In this document: positions 43,404 to 54,930 of the stretch, one piece after another
Layout: each line of letters begins with the position of its first letter
Position numbering within the stretch: position 1 is the first letter of the stretch
Assembly: GCA_030770545.1 (NCBI GenBank)
Contig: CM061098.1
Location: 16,396,001 to 16,460,000, forward strand
Source of the DNA: Macropodus opercularis
Taxonomy: Eukaryota; Chordata; Actinopteri; Anabantiformes; Osphronemidae
Reading direction: 5' to 3'
DNA length: 64,000 bases
Notes under the pieces: generated by a model
The model's database searches: none
What the model saw: the letters and a program-made list of their open reading frames with translations, nothing else
Told to the model about the DNA's origin: nothing
Position numbers and translations under genes: made by a program

Positions 43404-43594
43404 TCTTTATTGTCACTGTAACTTGTACAATGAAATTTAAAAAGTGCTCTCCAGTCATTTAAAAGGTGCTCTCCATACAGTGCATCATTCATACGAGGTA
43501 AAAAAAAAACTAAAACAATAAATAAGAGTAAAAAAAACATATAAAAACCCACACAAGCATCGTACATTGCATTGGTCCAGACTTGAGTTTTGCA

Positions 43595-46222
43595 TTATTT
43601 TTTAGCAGCATTCAGAGCGGATATTAAAGTGGGATAACAACTGTGCTTGAGTCTGTTAGTCCTAGTCTTGCATAGTCTATACCGTCTGCCTGAGGGCAGC
43701 AGTTCAAACAGGGAGTGGCCTGGGTGAGAAGTGTCTTTCACAATGTCCTGTGCTTTCCTGAGGCAGCGGGAGCTGTATAGGTTTTCCAGTGTGGGGAGAG
43801 GGCAGCCAACAATCTTCTGTGCAGTGTTGATGACCCCTTGGAGAGCTTTCCTCTGAGCTGCTGTGCTGCTGGTGAACCATATGAATATGCAGTATGTTAG
43901 TATACTTTCTATGCTAGCTCTGTAAAAGGACACCAACAGTCTTTGTGTGATGTTGTTCTTCCTGAGTATCCTCAGGAAGTACAGTCTCTGCTGGGCCTTT
44001 TTCAGCAGCTCAGAGGTGTTTGCGCTCCAGGTCAGACTCTCCTCTGTGTGGACTCCCAGGAAGCGGAAGTCTGCCACCCTCTCCACACAGTCCCCGCCGA
44101 TGAGTAGTTGTGGAATGTCTGTCTTTTTCCTCCTGAAATCTATTATGAGTTCTTTTGTTTTTGAAATGTTGAGGAGAAGGTTGTTGGTCGTACACCACAT
44201 CTGTAGTTGCTCCACCTCGTCTCTGTAGGCAGACTCGTCCCCGTCAGAGATGAGCCACCACTGTAGTGTCGTCAGCAAACTTCACTATGGTGTTGCAGTG
44301 ATGGACAGGGCTGCCGTCGTGTGTGTAGAGCGAGTAGAGCAGCGGACTCAGCACACAGCCCTGGGGGGAGCCGGTGCTGAGGCTCAGGGCCGTGGATGTG
44401 TGGGGGCCTACTCTGACTCTCTGTCTGCGACCAGAGAGGAAGCTGCTGATCCACATGCAGGTTGAATGTGGGAGTCCCAGGTCCTCCAGGTTGGCCACCA
44501 GCTTGTGTGGGAGGATGGTGTTAAAAGCCGAGCTATAATCCACAAAGAGCATCCTCACGTAGCTGCCCTGCTGCTCCAGGTGGGACAGTGCAGCATGTAG
44601 CGCTGTTGCTATGGCGTCCTCTGTGGATCGGTTTGCTCTATAAGCAAACTGGTGTGGGTCGAGTCTTGAGGGCAGAGCTGCTGTGATGTGGCTACGGACC
44701 AGTTTTTCGAAGCACTTCATCACGACTGGGGTGAGTGCTATTGGTCTGTAGTCATTGAGGCTGGAGATGTGTGGCTTCTTGGGCAGGGGGACTATGGTGG
44801 AGGACTTCAGGCAGGGTGGGACAGTGGACTGTGCCAGGGACCGGTTGAAGATCTTTGTGAAGACCTCAGTCAGCTCGTCTGCACAGTCCCTCAGCACACG
44901 TCCTGGGACGCCATCAGGACCAGTCGCCTTCCTCGGGTTGACGGCTCGCAGGGTACGTCTCACCTCGTGCCGCTCCAGACTGAGGACCGTGCTGCTGTGC
45001 ACTGTGTGGTGTAGCTGCGCCGCTTCAGGTGCAGAAACCTCAAAGCGAGCAAAGTAGATATTCAGTTCCTCTGCTAGCGTGAGGTCACCTTCAGCAGCTT
45101 TGACGTTGGTCCTGTAGTTGGTGAGGTGCTGGACGCCCTGCCACACCTGCCGGCTGTTGTTACTGTCCAGGTGGCCCTCAATCCTCCTCCTGTAGTCTGC
45201 TCTGGCCTCTCTGATGCCTCTCTTCAAGTCAGCTCGGGCTGCGCTGTAGAGATCTCTGTCGCCAGACCTGTAGGCATTGTTCCTCTTCCTAGTGGTCTGG
45301 CCCTGTAGCCCAGTTTGATGTTGGAATAGACCTTGTCCAGAGTCTTCTCTCCCCTAGTAGCGCACTTTACGTGCTGGTGGAACTTAGGGAGCGCTGCCTT
45401 TAAGTCCGCATGGTTAAAGTCTCCTGCTATGATCTGCACAGCGTCAGGGTACGTGCTCTGCTTGTTGCTAAAGCTAGCATGCAGGAGTCCGATAGCTGTG
45501 CTAGCATTAGCATCCGGTGGTATGTACACAGCCGTGACCATGACCACAGTAAACTCCCTTGGGAGATAAAAAGGCCTGCATTTGACAGTCAGATATTCCA
45601 AGTCCGGTGAACAGTGACTGTCTATAGCCACCGTGTTGGTGCACCAGCTGTTGTTCACGTAGACACAGAGCCCCCCACCTCTGCTCTTGCCGGAGTCTGC
45701 TGTTCGGTCATGGCGCTGCGTAGTGTAGCCTGCTAGCTCGATAGCAGAGTCTGGGACGGATTGTTGCAGCCAGGTCTCTGTGATGAGCAGAACGCACGCA
45801 TCCTTCACTCAGTTGTTCGTCGCGGTCTGTATCCTTAGTTCATCCATCTTATTTGCGAGGGATCTGGCATTCGAGAGGAATAAGCTGGGGAGCGGTGGCC
45901 TGAGTGGCTGCCTCCGTAGCCTGGCTAGCGCGCCAGCCCTGCAGCCTCGCCTTTTCCTTCTCTCTCTCCGCCGCCTGCGCCTCCTTCCCGCTGGGATGAT
46001 GATCCACGGAGAGCCGGGGTTCCTCGCTACTCCCACTGGGATGTTGTGCAAGCTTATAAACTCACTTGTTACGCTCCTTTCATTGCAAACTCCGATCTTA
46101 AGAAGATCGTGTCGGCTATAGATGTTTTTCGCCAGACCGATTGTACACAAAACATACAAAAACATCCAAACATAGCACCAAAAACTGTGACACCTAGCTG
46201 CCGCAACTGAGTGCGTCGCCAT
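43595..46222 (-). pseudogene. Rex1-type LINE ORF: endonuclease and reverse transcriptase, broken three times
   Basis: From the ATG at 46222 the frame encodes a hydrophobic segment (FWCYVWMFLYVLCTIGLA), an Arg-rich stretch (GRRRRRRRERRKRRGCR) and the endonuclease start (LPSLFLSNARSLANKMDELR). An in-frame TGA at 45809-45811 interrupts it, then the same frame goes on with CVLLITETWLQ, SRGGGLCVYVNNSWC and IIAGDFNHADLKAALPKF. Near 45285-45300 a deletion with frame change removes the end of the endonuclease, including the SDH block. The RT frame follows: LNDYRPIALTPVVMKCFEKL, FAYRANRSTEDAI, MLFVDYSSAFNTILPHKL, TGSPQGCVLSPLLYSLYTHD and VKFADDTTVV. A third break (about 44250) leads to the C-terminal part, ending PTLISALNAAKK at 43595. 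Confidence 0.85.
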
Positions 46223-46226
46223 CTTG
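46217..46226 (-). promoter_or_regulatory. YY1-like motif at the 5' end of the Rex1-type LINE
   Basis: CAAGATGGCG on the element strand overlaps the start codon and lies within about 15 bases of the apparent 5' end. It matches the YY1 core (AAGATGGCG) found at the 5' end of mammalian L1. Confidence 0.5.
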
Positions 46227-46232
46227 TCCTCT

Positions 46233-46624
46233 TTTAGGACTATTTGTAATAAAGTACTGGGAATAGGTTGTGTAGATTAAACTTTAATGCTGACTGGTGG
46301 CATGTCTGCGGCATTAAACACGTCTCTGATGTAAATGTTTCAGGTCCAGTTCCAACCACCAGCCAGTGGTTGTTGGAATGCTGTAGGGAAAATAACTGCA
46401 CAACAGCCTGTATTTGCCCTGCTCAGCTAATATACTCACTCAACTCATGCTTGGCCAAGGTTTAAACATGTTTGACATGATTTCCAGAAGCACAATGTTA
46501 CTTTGCATTGGTATAACCTTGTGACCACTATGACGCTTCCATACCAATGACAGCCCTGGCCTGTGGTAGCTAAAACCGAGGGCACGTGGTTGTCAATCTA
46601 TTTATCTGTTGTCTTAACACAACA
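46233..46624. other. No gene recognised
   Basis: Non-coding flank of the LINE 5' end. Confidence 0.4.
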
Positions 46625-46735
46625 GTTACACCCATAGGCAATTTAGAGGCTCAAATTAACCTAGTGCATGTCTTTGGATGGTGAAAGGAAGCTAACCAGA
46701 GAAAACCCACAGAGACAGAGTCCGGTCCAGTCCAG
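46625..46735 (+). repeat. Fragment of a widely dispersed fish repeat (3' half)
   Basis: CACCCATAGGCAATTTAGAG, GTGCATGTCTTTGGATGG and CAGAGAAAACCCACAGAGAC occur in the order of a very common teleost repeat; see also 15340-15500. Confidence 0.5.
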
Positions 46736-49700
46736 CCCTTATTAGTGTCACACTCTGCTTATCGACAAAGTAAAAAAAAGAGACGTCATGCAGGTGAGGG
46801 ATAATGACAACAACGCTTCTAAAGTAAGTGTCCCTCCAAACATAAACTATGACTCTCCTGTAGAAACAAAATTCTATCAAAGTTCCTCCTCATATGATAA
46901 AAGATACATTTAAAAAAATATAAGTACATGCCAGAACTATGGATTGACGAATTGTTCTCATTATCAACAGAACAACAGAAACATTAACACAATTCACAGA
47001 ACATCTTTTCTGTAACAGCTCTAACATACATTGTGTGTTGCTAACAGTTGACTTACTGCACTGCTGTGACTCTTATTCCAGCACTAATTCCTTTTTCTTG
47101 CCCAGACTAAGCTCTGAGCTTCATTTAAATGTTGCTGGAACCTGTAATTATATTTGAAACAGTGACCCTTAGACAAGACAACTCCTCTACCGTGACTGTC
47201 TTTGTCTTTTAGACAAAGTCCTCCACGTGCCCCCTGTCATTTCAGCATCACTAGTTTTAGACTTTCTGCCATCCTCACAGGGCGACAGACTTGTTACAGT
47301 AGCATGTTTGAACCGTTCTTTTCCCAAACCTCACTTTTACAGATTGTACATCTGCAACAAAAACAACTAACAGAAATAAAAGAACATGCAAAGATAAATA
47401 GCCCAGGTGAGAGACTCATACCACCTTCTATGTTCTACATTTCTACATTTCACCAATAAGTAATATCTAGGAGGCTTCCTGGAAATTACTTATTTTGAAA
47501 AGTTAAACTCTTTTATAATGCTTGCAAAGCTATTCACTTGCTTGGATATAATAGCTGTGAATGCATAAACAGAGAGAGGGATGCCTCTGTATATAAAAAC
47601 AAACCAACCATATCTGGGATAGTACAGTCAGGATTAGCTGACTCAAGGAATGAGTTCTCATTACAGTTTACAGTATGCATCAAACACACCAGCATGGTGT
47701 ATTGCTGTTTAGTAGTGAGGGCACCTTTGGGTATCGTTGTATAGCAGTCATTTTGTACTAGAACTTCTGAGACAGATTCTGCCAATGACTGCGTCAACAT
47801 TTTGCAAGTACTGAATAGTAAACACGTTCAACAACGTCACCTAACATAATAAGCATCATTGTAGTCAACCTGATGAGAAGTGGTTCTGAATGTCTTCTAA
47901 GCTTGTCTTTGCCCTCGTAATAATGTACATATCATTACATAAATGCATTAAATGCACTTCTGTCCACTGAAGAGGCGATGTGCCATAAACCTATGGATAT
48001 GGTTTTCATGTTGTGGTGGTCAGATGACACTGACTGGTCTGGAGGGTTCTATCAGACCCCAAGTGGATTTAATGATGTAATGAAATAATGTTCTATTCCT
48101 TCGAATAATGACACGTGCTGCATTAATTTGTTTAGCCATGGCTGCTTTGACTGAGAGTGCATGGAATGAGTGAAATTTCTTTTTTATCTTCACACCCAAC
48201 AATCAAGCTTGGGTTTAACAGATGTAGGCATCTGGAGAACATCTGTAGCCTCTTTACAGAAGCTCATTGATACTGCAGCACCCAGTCACTGTAAAAAAAT
48301 AGATAGTTGAAGCAATGTAAAAAATTGATACAGTAGGGTTTTTGTGGAAGACATAGTTGTCACATTGGAGAACTAAGTGGAGTTCCACTTAAATGACAGG
48401 ATGTGGAAACACCCACTCAACGCTGGGACCTGTTGACAACACACTGAGGATCAAGGAAGAGGAATGAGAGCGAGGATAAGAAGAATTTGACAGGAGGGAC
48501 TGAAAGAAGTGATGCACAATTTTGAATCCTTCTTCTCGACAGTGGGACTCCAGTGAATACATCAAATGGAAAGGAGGATGATTTGGGAGAAAGGAAACAG
48601 ATTGATGTTTTGTTTTTCTTTGCAGTAATCACGTGGAGTCAGCTTCGCTTTACTTCAGAGAGACAGATTGGACCATTACACACTAATATACACCATCCAC
48701 AAATATTCATGTAATGTGTATGTGAGTGGGAACGGTGCCAGCTCTGGTTGTGTCCAGGGTTCACACATGAAGCCAGCTGTTGTGACAAGTGGCTGACTGG
48801 TGGGAGTTCTTGAGCTTTGACTAGCCTGATAATACCTGATGATGCAGGTTGCTCATCCTGGATTTTATTTTCCTACAAGGCACCCTTGTGAAATTGTAAC
48901 AAATTGTGGGTCTATATCATCACATTGAGCCACTCGTGGTATAATTCAACATCTTCATTGTTGCTCTCCTGGTGTCACCCAGATGTGTTTCATCAGTGGC
49001 TAATGAATCACACCTGCCCCTCCATGTGTCATGAGCTGCACTCATTTCTCTACCTACACAATCCCTAAACTCACATACTGAGACTGATGAGAACACAGAT
49101 ATTAGCTTGACTGAAGGAAAAGATCATGTGTTCATTTTTTATGTTCAAATCATTAAGCGTGAACATACTCTTTGTCTTTTAGGAAACATCTCCACATCTG
49201 GTAATATGTGAAGCCCTTTTTAATGATCATTGACCTAATGAACAGCATGATTAGTACGGTAAGTGCTAGTACCAGTGATGTGCATGCTCAGATTTCTCAT
49301 CATTTCCCACAAGCATGGGAAAATCTCCAGACATTTTCCTTTTTGGCAGAATGATAAGTCATGTGTGAGAAGCAGTTGACAGTGGGGAGCAGTTCTCAGG
49401 CACTTCGGAATTTAACACCAATGCTTGGTTTGACATTTCAGTTACTGCGATGGGAGGAGTAAGATGATGGGATTCAGAGTCAGTGAGTTTGCTTACAGTC
49501 TCTGTCTCTCACCTCTGCCTCTCAATCACTGTGCCTGGTTTGCTGATGCATCGTAACTTAATACAGAAAATAATTACATTGTGAAACACATTAATTACGT
49601 TTTACAACCTTGCTGCATTGACGCTATACTGCAATCTGTCCATCATTGAAAGAAGTGCTTGAATAAGTCAGAGCTTATTCAGACAAAGTAATGAAAAAAA

Positions 49701-51309
49701 AATTATTACCTGCAGACGAGTTGATATCTCTACTTCTGGTGCATGTGGACAAGACCTTAAAACAGTAAACAATAACAATTCATTTGCTGTTCATTTAGTT
49801 ACAGCAATAAATCCTGTTTTGATATATCATATTCTCTTGTGAACACAGCTCTGCAGTCTCATGCTGAACAATAACATCTATACATGACCTGCCTAAATAT
49901 GGTTTGTATTTCAATCTTTATGATATTGAACTTCTAGGGGTTTTAAAAACCTAAAATCTGTTGTGTACTAGACTTTACACGGGACAGTCAAACCTGCTTT
50001 TAAAAAAAGATACCAGTCCGGTGAGTCCTTTGGGTTTACCCCTCTGCAGTTGTAAAGGGTCAGAGGTGGGGCCTCCTGTCCTGGTCTGTGGTGAACCCTA
50101 GCATACAACAGCGTGGAGGGGGATTTGAGGCCACCACGGAGTCATGACAGTGGACTTCTTGTATAAGGGCATAAGTGTTAGTGGGTCCAGTCCTGTTTAT
50201 GGTTTAAATGTGTGCCTACCTGAATATCAGAGCAATGAAAAGCATGCAAAATTCTGTGTGTGTGTGTGTGTGTGTGTGTACGCTAATCCCTCTATTTTCT
50301 CCAAGGCTGGACTGTAAATGCCAGCAAGTCAAACCTATTGGAGTACAGAGCCGACCTTTTATTCATCTAGCATTACTACGTGTTGTGTATGTGATGTGAT
50401 CTCTTGCACTAACACACACAAACAGAAGCTAGATAAAAGCAATCAATCAACAGCATGGATGTAAAAACCTACAATGCATGACAAAACAACACCCTCTTTA
50501 TTTTCAGAATCTTTCTATATTCACCTGTTTTTGATTCGTAAAAGTGCACTGAAAATATCCGCACTCTGACAAATACAAATGAAATGCTTCCGGTTCCAAA
50601 CTGCTAGTCACTGCAGAGTACTTATGCAACCTGCCCAAAACCCATGACTCTGGTCGGCAGTGGTAGTGGTCTGTCCTTTGTAATGTATTCTATAAAGAAT
50701 TTGCTATTGTATTAAATGTAAGTTTGTAGTTTTATTTATTTTAGTCATTAAACATACATGTATTAAAAACATCGGGATGATCAGTCTGTGACTCGTTTAG
50801 AGATAGGACGGCACACAGTGTCATCTGTTTTGGATAGTAAAATATAGATTTTTGGCATTCTAATGAGTCACGCATGTTTTGATGTTTGATTTCTGTTGCG
50901 TTTGTATTTTATGTATTTTTCCATCACTCTAAGGACCAATGTGTCAAAACATTTGACTGTGAGAATTTCAAAGACCAAGCTGGCGGCATGACCAATGCTT
51001 GTGGCAGCCTCTCTAAGCAACAGCGCAAATGGGTGTAAATGGGAATATTAGTGGTACGAATAATAAATGTGTGAATAAGATGTGTGTTTGTGTGTGAGTG
51101 TGTGTGTGTGAGATCGATTAGAATTTGTGGCATGTTTGTCATGACAATCATCTACTGAGTGTGCTGCGTAAACTTGGAAAAAAGCAAAAGCGGTGCACCA
51201 GAAAGCAGAGCCAGGGCACATGCACACCTCAGGGGAGTGTCTTTAGCCTGCTCTCACATGACTGTACAGCCAGATCCACCACCAGCCACATTGTTAAGTA
51301 GTTTCATAG
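46736..51309. other. No gene recognised; (GT)n at 50253-50279
   Basis: About 4.6 kb of AT-rich non-coding DNA. The only clear structure is a (GT)n run of about 13 units. A GC-richer patch near 50000-50160 has no identifiable content. Confidence 0.5.
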
Positions 51310-51920
51310 ATGACAATGATGAGTTCACTTAGATAAAGAAGGTGGAGCAGCTCGTGGTGAAGATCCTGCAAACTTCCTATGAGTGTGGACAAAAGTGAAG
51401 TGAATTCTGGCAAATCTCTCTATGAACAGCACGGTGGATAGGGTTAGTAGTGTTAAACTTCTGGGTGTGTACTGACCCACATCCTGACCCACAACTTCAT
51501 GTCCATGTTTGGCAGCTGCAAGGCCAAGCACCAACAGGATTGTTAAGACCGCTGCATACATAAAACAATCTCCATTATTAAGGACCCTCAGCACCCCTCT
51601 CATGGTCTGTTCTCCCGCCTACCATCTGGCAAGACATTGGCTGCAGAGAAGCTCTTTTGCACAAGCTGCGAGACTTACAAATGGCGCCTTGTCCCCACTT
51701 ACACACCCACACTGCTGTGAGACTCAGATGGACGGCACCCCTCACTCACATTCTACTGCTCTGTGAGGGGATTGCTGCTCAAGAAATGTGAAGTTAAAAC
51801 TGGTATCGCTTACACCACTGCATGTCATGCTTCTTATATCCTTATTAAAGTGCTATTTATTATTTTATTTTATTGCATTGTCTGTAGCTGGGGACGAACA
51901 ACATTACATCTCAGTGTTTT
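51310..51920 (+). pseudogene. Decayed LINE relic (Rex1/CR1-like C-terminus)
   Basis: The plus strand at about 51568-51640 reads SIIKDPQHPSHGLFSRLPSG, the C-terminal signature also seen in the Rex1-type LINE (IVKDTSHPGHSLFELLPSGR). Upstream, phrases such as VKLLGVY appear in shifting frames with stops. No catalytic motif survives. The 5' limit is uncertain. Confidence 0.55.
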
Positions 51921-54100
51921 ATAAATACTAAGTGTGAAATTAAAAGACAAGAAATCTTGATTGAAAGGAATTGATAGGTTAAAGGGTTCTTCTTCTGGAA
52001 CCTTATCCAGGATTGCTTTAGGAACTACAGTACATTCCTGTTTCAAGTAAAAACACCCTAAGGCTTCATGTTTCATGCAGACCCTTGCAATTATGACATG
52101 CAGGATGATGACATAATGTGTATTCTAAGAACTGGATCAAAACGCTGCCTATTGAGTAACGATAGCAAACATTACAAAAGTCCTCGTTCTTACAGATTCC
52201 AGCCTTTTCCCTGCATCATCCTGACATTTGTTTGGGTCTATAGAGCAACAGGAAATCCTATATTCAGCATCAGTATTTTCCACCTCTTTCCAACTACAGT
52301 AATTTTAGCTCTACTGCTGTCATGCTCCATTGCCATAGATCATTTACAGTGTCCCACTGAAAACCCCAGCCTCCGGTACCTTTCCAAACGTCTCTGTATC
52401 TAGATAGACACAAACCTGGGAACACATTTTATGCTAGCACCTGTAATCTACTCCTGAATGTAAAATATGCACACCCACTTTGTTCCTGATATTCCTTAAG
52501 CCAAATGTAATGTTTCTGTTTGTGTGTGTGGTTTTTATTATGTACTACACAGTATTACTATTTCCACAATTTCTTCCTTAATGCAATAAAATGAAAATGT
52601 AATCACACACTTAAGTTGCAGCCCAATTGATATTCTACACCCTGCATCATTCTTTTTGTCCCCTCTCTGCCATATTCAGGATCTTTGTCATTATGTGGAA
52701 AACTAGCATCACTGCTGTGTTGTTGCTCCTCCTCTGTATGAAATTTCCATCAGTTATGGAATGACAATTCTCTACTGCAGTAAATTCAGCTCTCATGCTA
52801 TAGCTTAACTTTCTGGTCATACTGCTATCAAACAATAGCAATTACATTGCATTTAGCCACAGCAAACCCAAGTGAATCTAATGTCTGTTTTCTGCTTTTA
52901 GATCACGGATTGTTACATACAGTTCAACTGAGAGAAAGCAGATCAACAAAAGCAGCAGCTGACAGATGTTAGGGCCAAAATGGCAAAAAGTAGTATACAA
53001 TGGACCCATTTTATTTTTTACTGATTTTCCTTGAGCCTAATGTATGTACGTATGCAGTACATGTAAATATAGCTTTCTGTTCAAGCCATAGAATAAACCT
53101 GTGACCCCTTTTAGTTAATTTCTAAACTTTCAAGCACCTAGCTGATATCTTTTCATAGGTGTTTGCTTTACAAAATGCATCTTTTATTATCACATTTGGA
53201 ATCAGAGGATCCTTAGATGTAGTACTTGAATGTGGACATGAGGACGCAGCCAAAATGCTAAACACCCCTACACAATGCCAAACCCTTTTTGTGATTGGTG
53301 ATTCATCACCAGCTCATCTCACCCTAATGGACCCGGACACTGATTACAAGCCCCTCTTTCAAACAGACAACACTGGCCCTTCCAACTCAATTTCCTTGTC
53401 TGTGTTGTGGAGTCGTAACTACAAAGCGACGCACACTCCTCTCGTCAGCGGGCATGCTATTAATGTTTGATGTGATGCACAAATTGTGATCGTACAAATA
53501 GGCTGTCCTTGTTTCTGATACATGGAATCCACTGTTGTTTAAATTAAGAGGAGGGTAAGGGGCTAATTAAGAAAGTGACAGCTGCAGCACATTAAACATG
53601 ACTATTGCATACATTTTATTAAAGAATATTATGAACAGTTAAAAGCGCAAGAGGGAGAGAGTAAACGAGCATGATTAAGACGACTATCAGTGCACTTAGG
53701 ACAGTTACAGCTGTGGGATTATTGGTGATAATGTAAATGTGATTTTAATACGTTGGGGCTGGATGAGACTGACAGGAGGTAGAGAAAGAGACTGATTGTG
53801 TAATTAAAAGTGTGACAGATATACTTGACTCAGAAATGTAGGTTAGAAGCACTTGAGTGCGGTATTTAGGACATTGTTGGATAGTGATGAGTGAGACAAA
53901 GCCAGACAGAGAGGAGTGAGAGAGTCCAGTGTACTTAAATGGGACATTTAGGGTAATTTTCCTTTCTCTGGTAATTAAACATGTTTTATTCCTTCCTTAC
54001 AAATTCCTTAACAGGCTGAGAGACGTGTAACAGAAATTACGCTCAAGGATGCCCTAAACCTAGTGGAAGAATTCACTAAAGCGAACCTGTTACAAACTCA
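51921..54100. other. No gene recognised; possible conserved non-coding block at 53520-53850
   Basis: AT-rich DNA. The plus frame 53159-53470 (103 codons) has no motif. About 53550-53600 holds CTAATTAAG followed by TGACAGCTGCAGC, a juxtaposition of homeobox, MEIS-like and E-box motifs that may mark an enhancer. Speculative. Confidence 0.35.
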
Positions 54101-54109
54101 GACTGACTA

Positions 54110-54630
54110 TGACTGGAGTCTGTGAATACTGAGACTAAACTCAACTAACACTGCGTGAGACTGACGTGACTGAGTTTGGACCCACTTGCATGACCCGAAC
54201 AGACCGACCAGGTGGAAGTCATAACAAGGGAGACAACAAACACAAGAGCAAGAAGGAGACACAGGAACAAGGCAGCCAAAGAACACAGCACTAGGGGCAG
54301 TCAGAGGACCAGACCCAGAGCAACACTCCAATCTCCAGAAACCAATGACCAAACTCAAGACATGAATGGCACACAGCAGTTTATGGCAAATGATATGCAC
54401 TGATATACAGTTAAATGCCATAAACTGGACAAAAAAGGAGCTGGAAGATGCACTGTGTGTCAAACTCAAGCCTTGATTACTAGCCTAGCTTGAGTTTGCA
54501 AGCGCAACATATATACTGACTAATATTTATATTACAGCTTGACCTGTGCTCTTTCATCTCCATGTTAGTTAGGCTACCAAAAGGAAAACAGATGTGTTTT
54601 AGAACCAGGGCTAGGCCAGGGATCGTGACA
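54110..54630 (-). repeat. LTR-like sequence, minus orientation
   Basis: On the minus strand it starts TGTCACGATCCCTGG at 54630, sharing eleven bases with the start of the sushi-type LTR at 37107. The opposite end (…CA) and a target duplication could not be defined, so this may be a degraded solo LTR. Confidence 0.4.
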
Positions 54631-54668
54631 CTTCTTGTTTCATCCTAATGAATGAGTAAAATATCTGA

Positions 54669-54930
54669 ACCCTTGTGGGGCCTTCGAGAGCTCAAAACGT
54701 CTCCACTGTAAACTAGGGGGGGCTCAAGGCTCAAAAACACACAAGGGTTGGATAAAACAGCCTTCGTGGGTTTTACATCCAGGCAATGAACACGTGTGGG
54801 TCTATGATGAACAAGTTCATCCAACCGTTCATCTAGATAAAACGTGTTGTGATTTATTGTCTGTCTGCGGCTGTTTTATTCAACCCTTGTGTGGTTTTAG
54901 AGCTTAGAGCCTCCTATTTTTCATTTTGCT
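54669..54930 (+). mobile_element. Hairpin-type repeat / MITE, copy 2
   Basis: It starts ACCCTTGTGGGGCCTTCGAG. Inverted arms lie at 54726-54762 and 54869-54905. The spacer (AACACGTGTGGGTCTATGAT, then a small GATGAACAAGTTCATC palindrome) is close to the copy at 40785. Confidence 0.65.

Larger units (their letters stand above)
43403..46232 (-). mobile_element. Rex1/Babar-type LINE, nearly full length, inactive
   Basis: The minus strand has a very short 5' UTR, one long ORF with endonuclease and reverse transcriptase, and a short 3' UTR ending ACAATAAAGAAT before (CTAT)n. The combination of FADDTTVV, FLGVHTEESLTW and an IVKDTSHPGHSLFELLPSGR type C-terminus is that of fish Rex1-type (CR1-superfamily) LINEs. 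The clade name is from memory of motifs and should be checked. Confidence 0.8.

Noticed and set aside
53159..53470. 103-codon plus-strand frame preceded by a pyrimidine-rich AG
   Set aside because: No family motif and only a weak acceptor-like context; not enough to call an exon.
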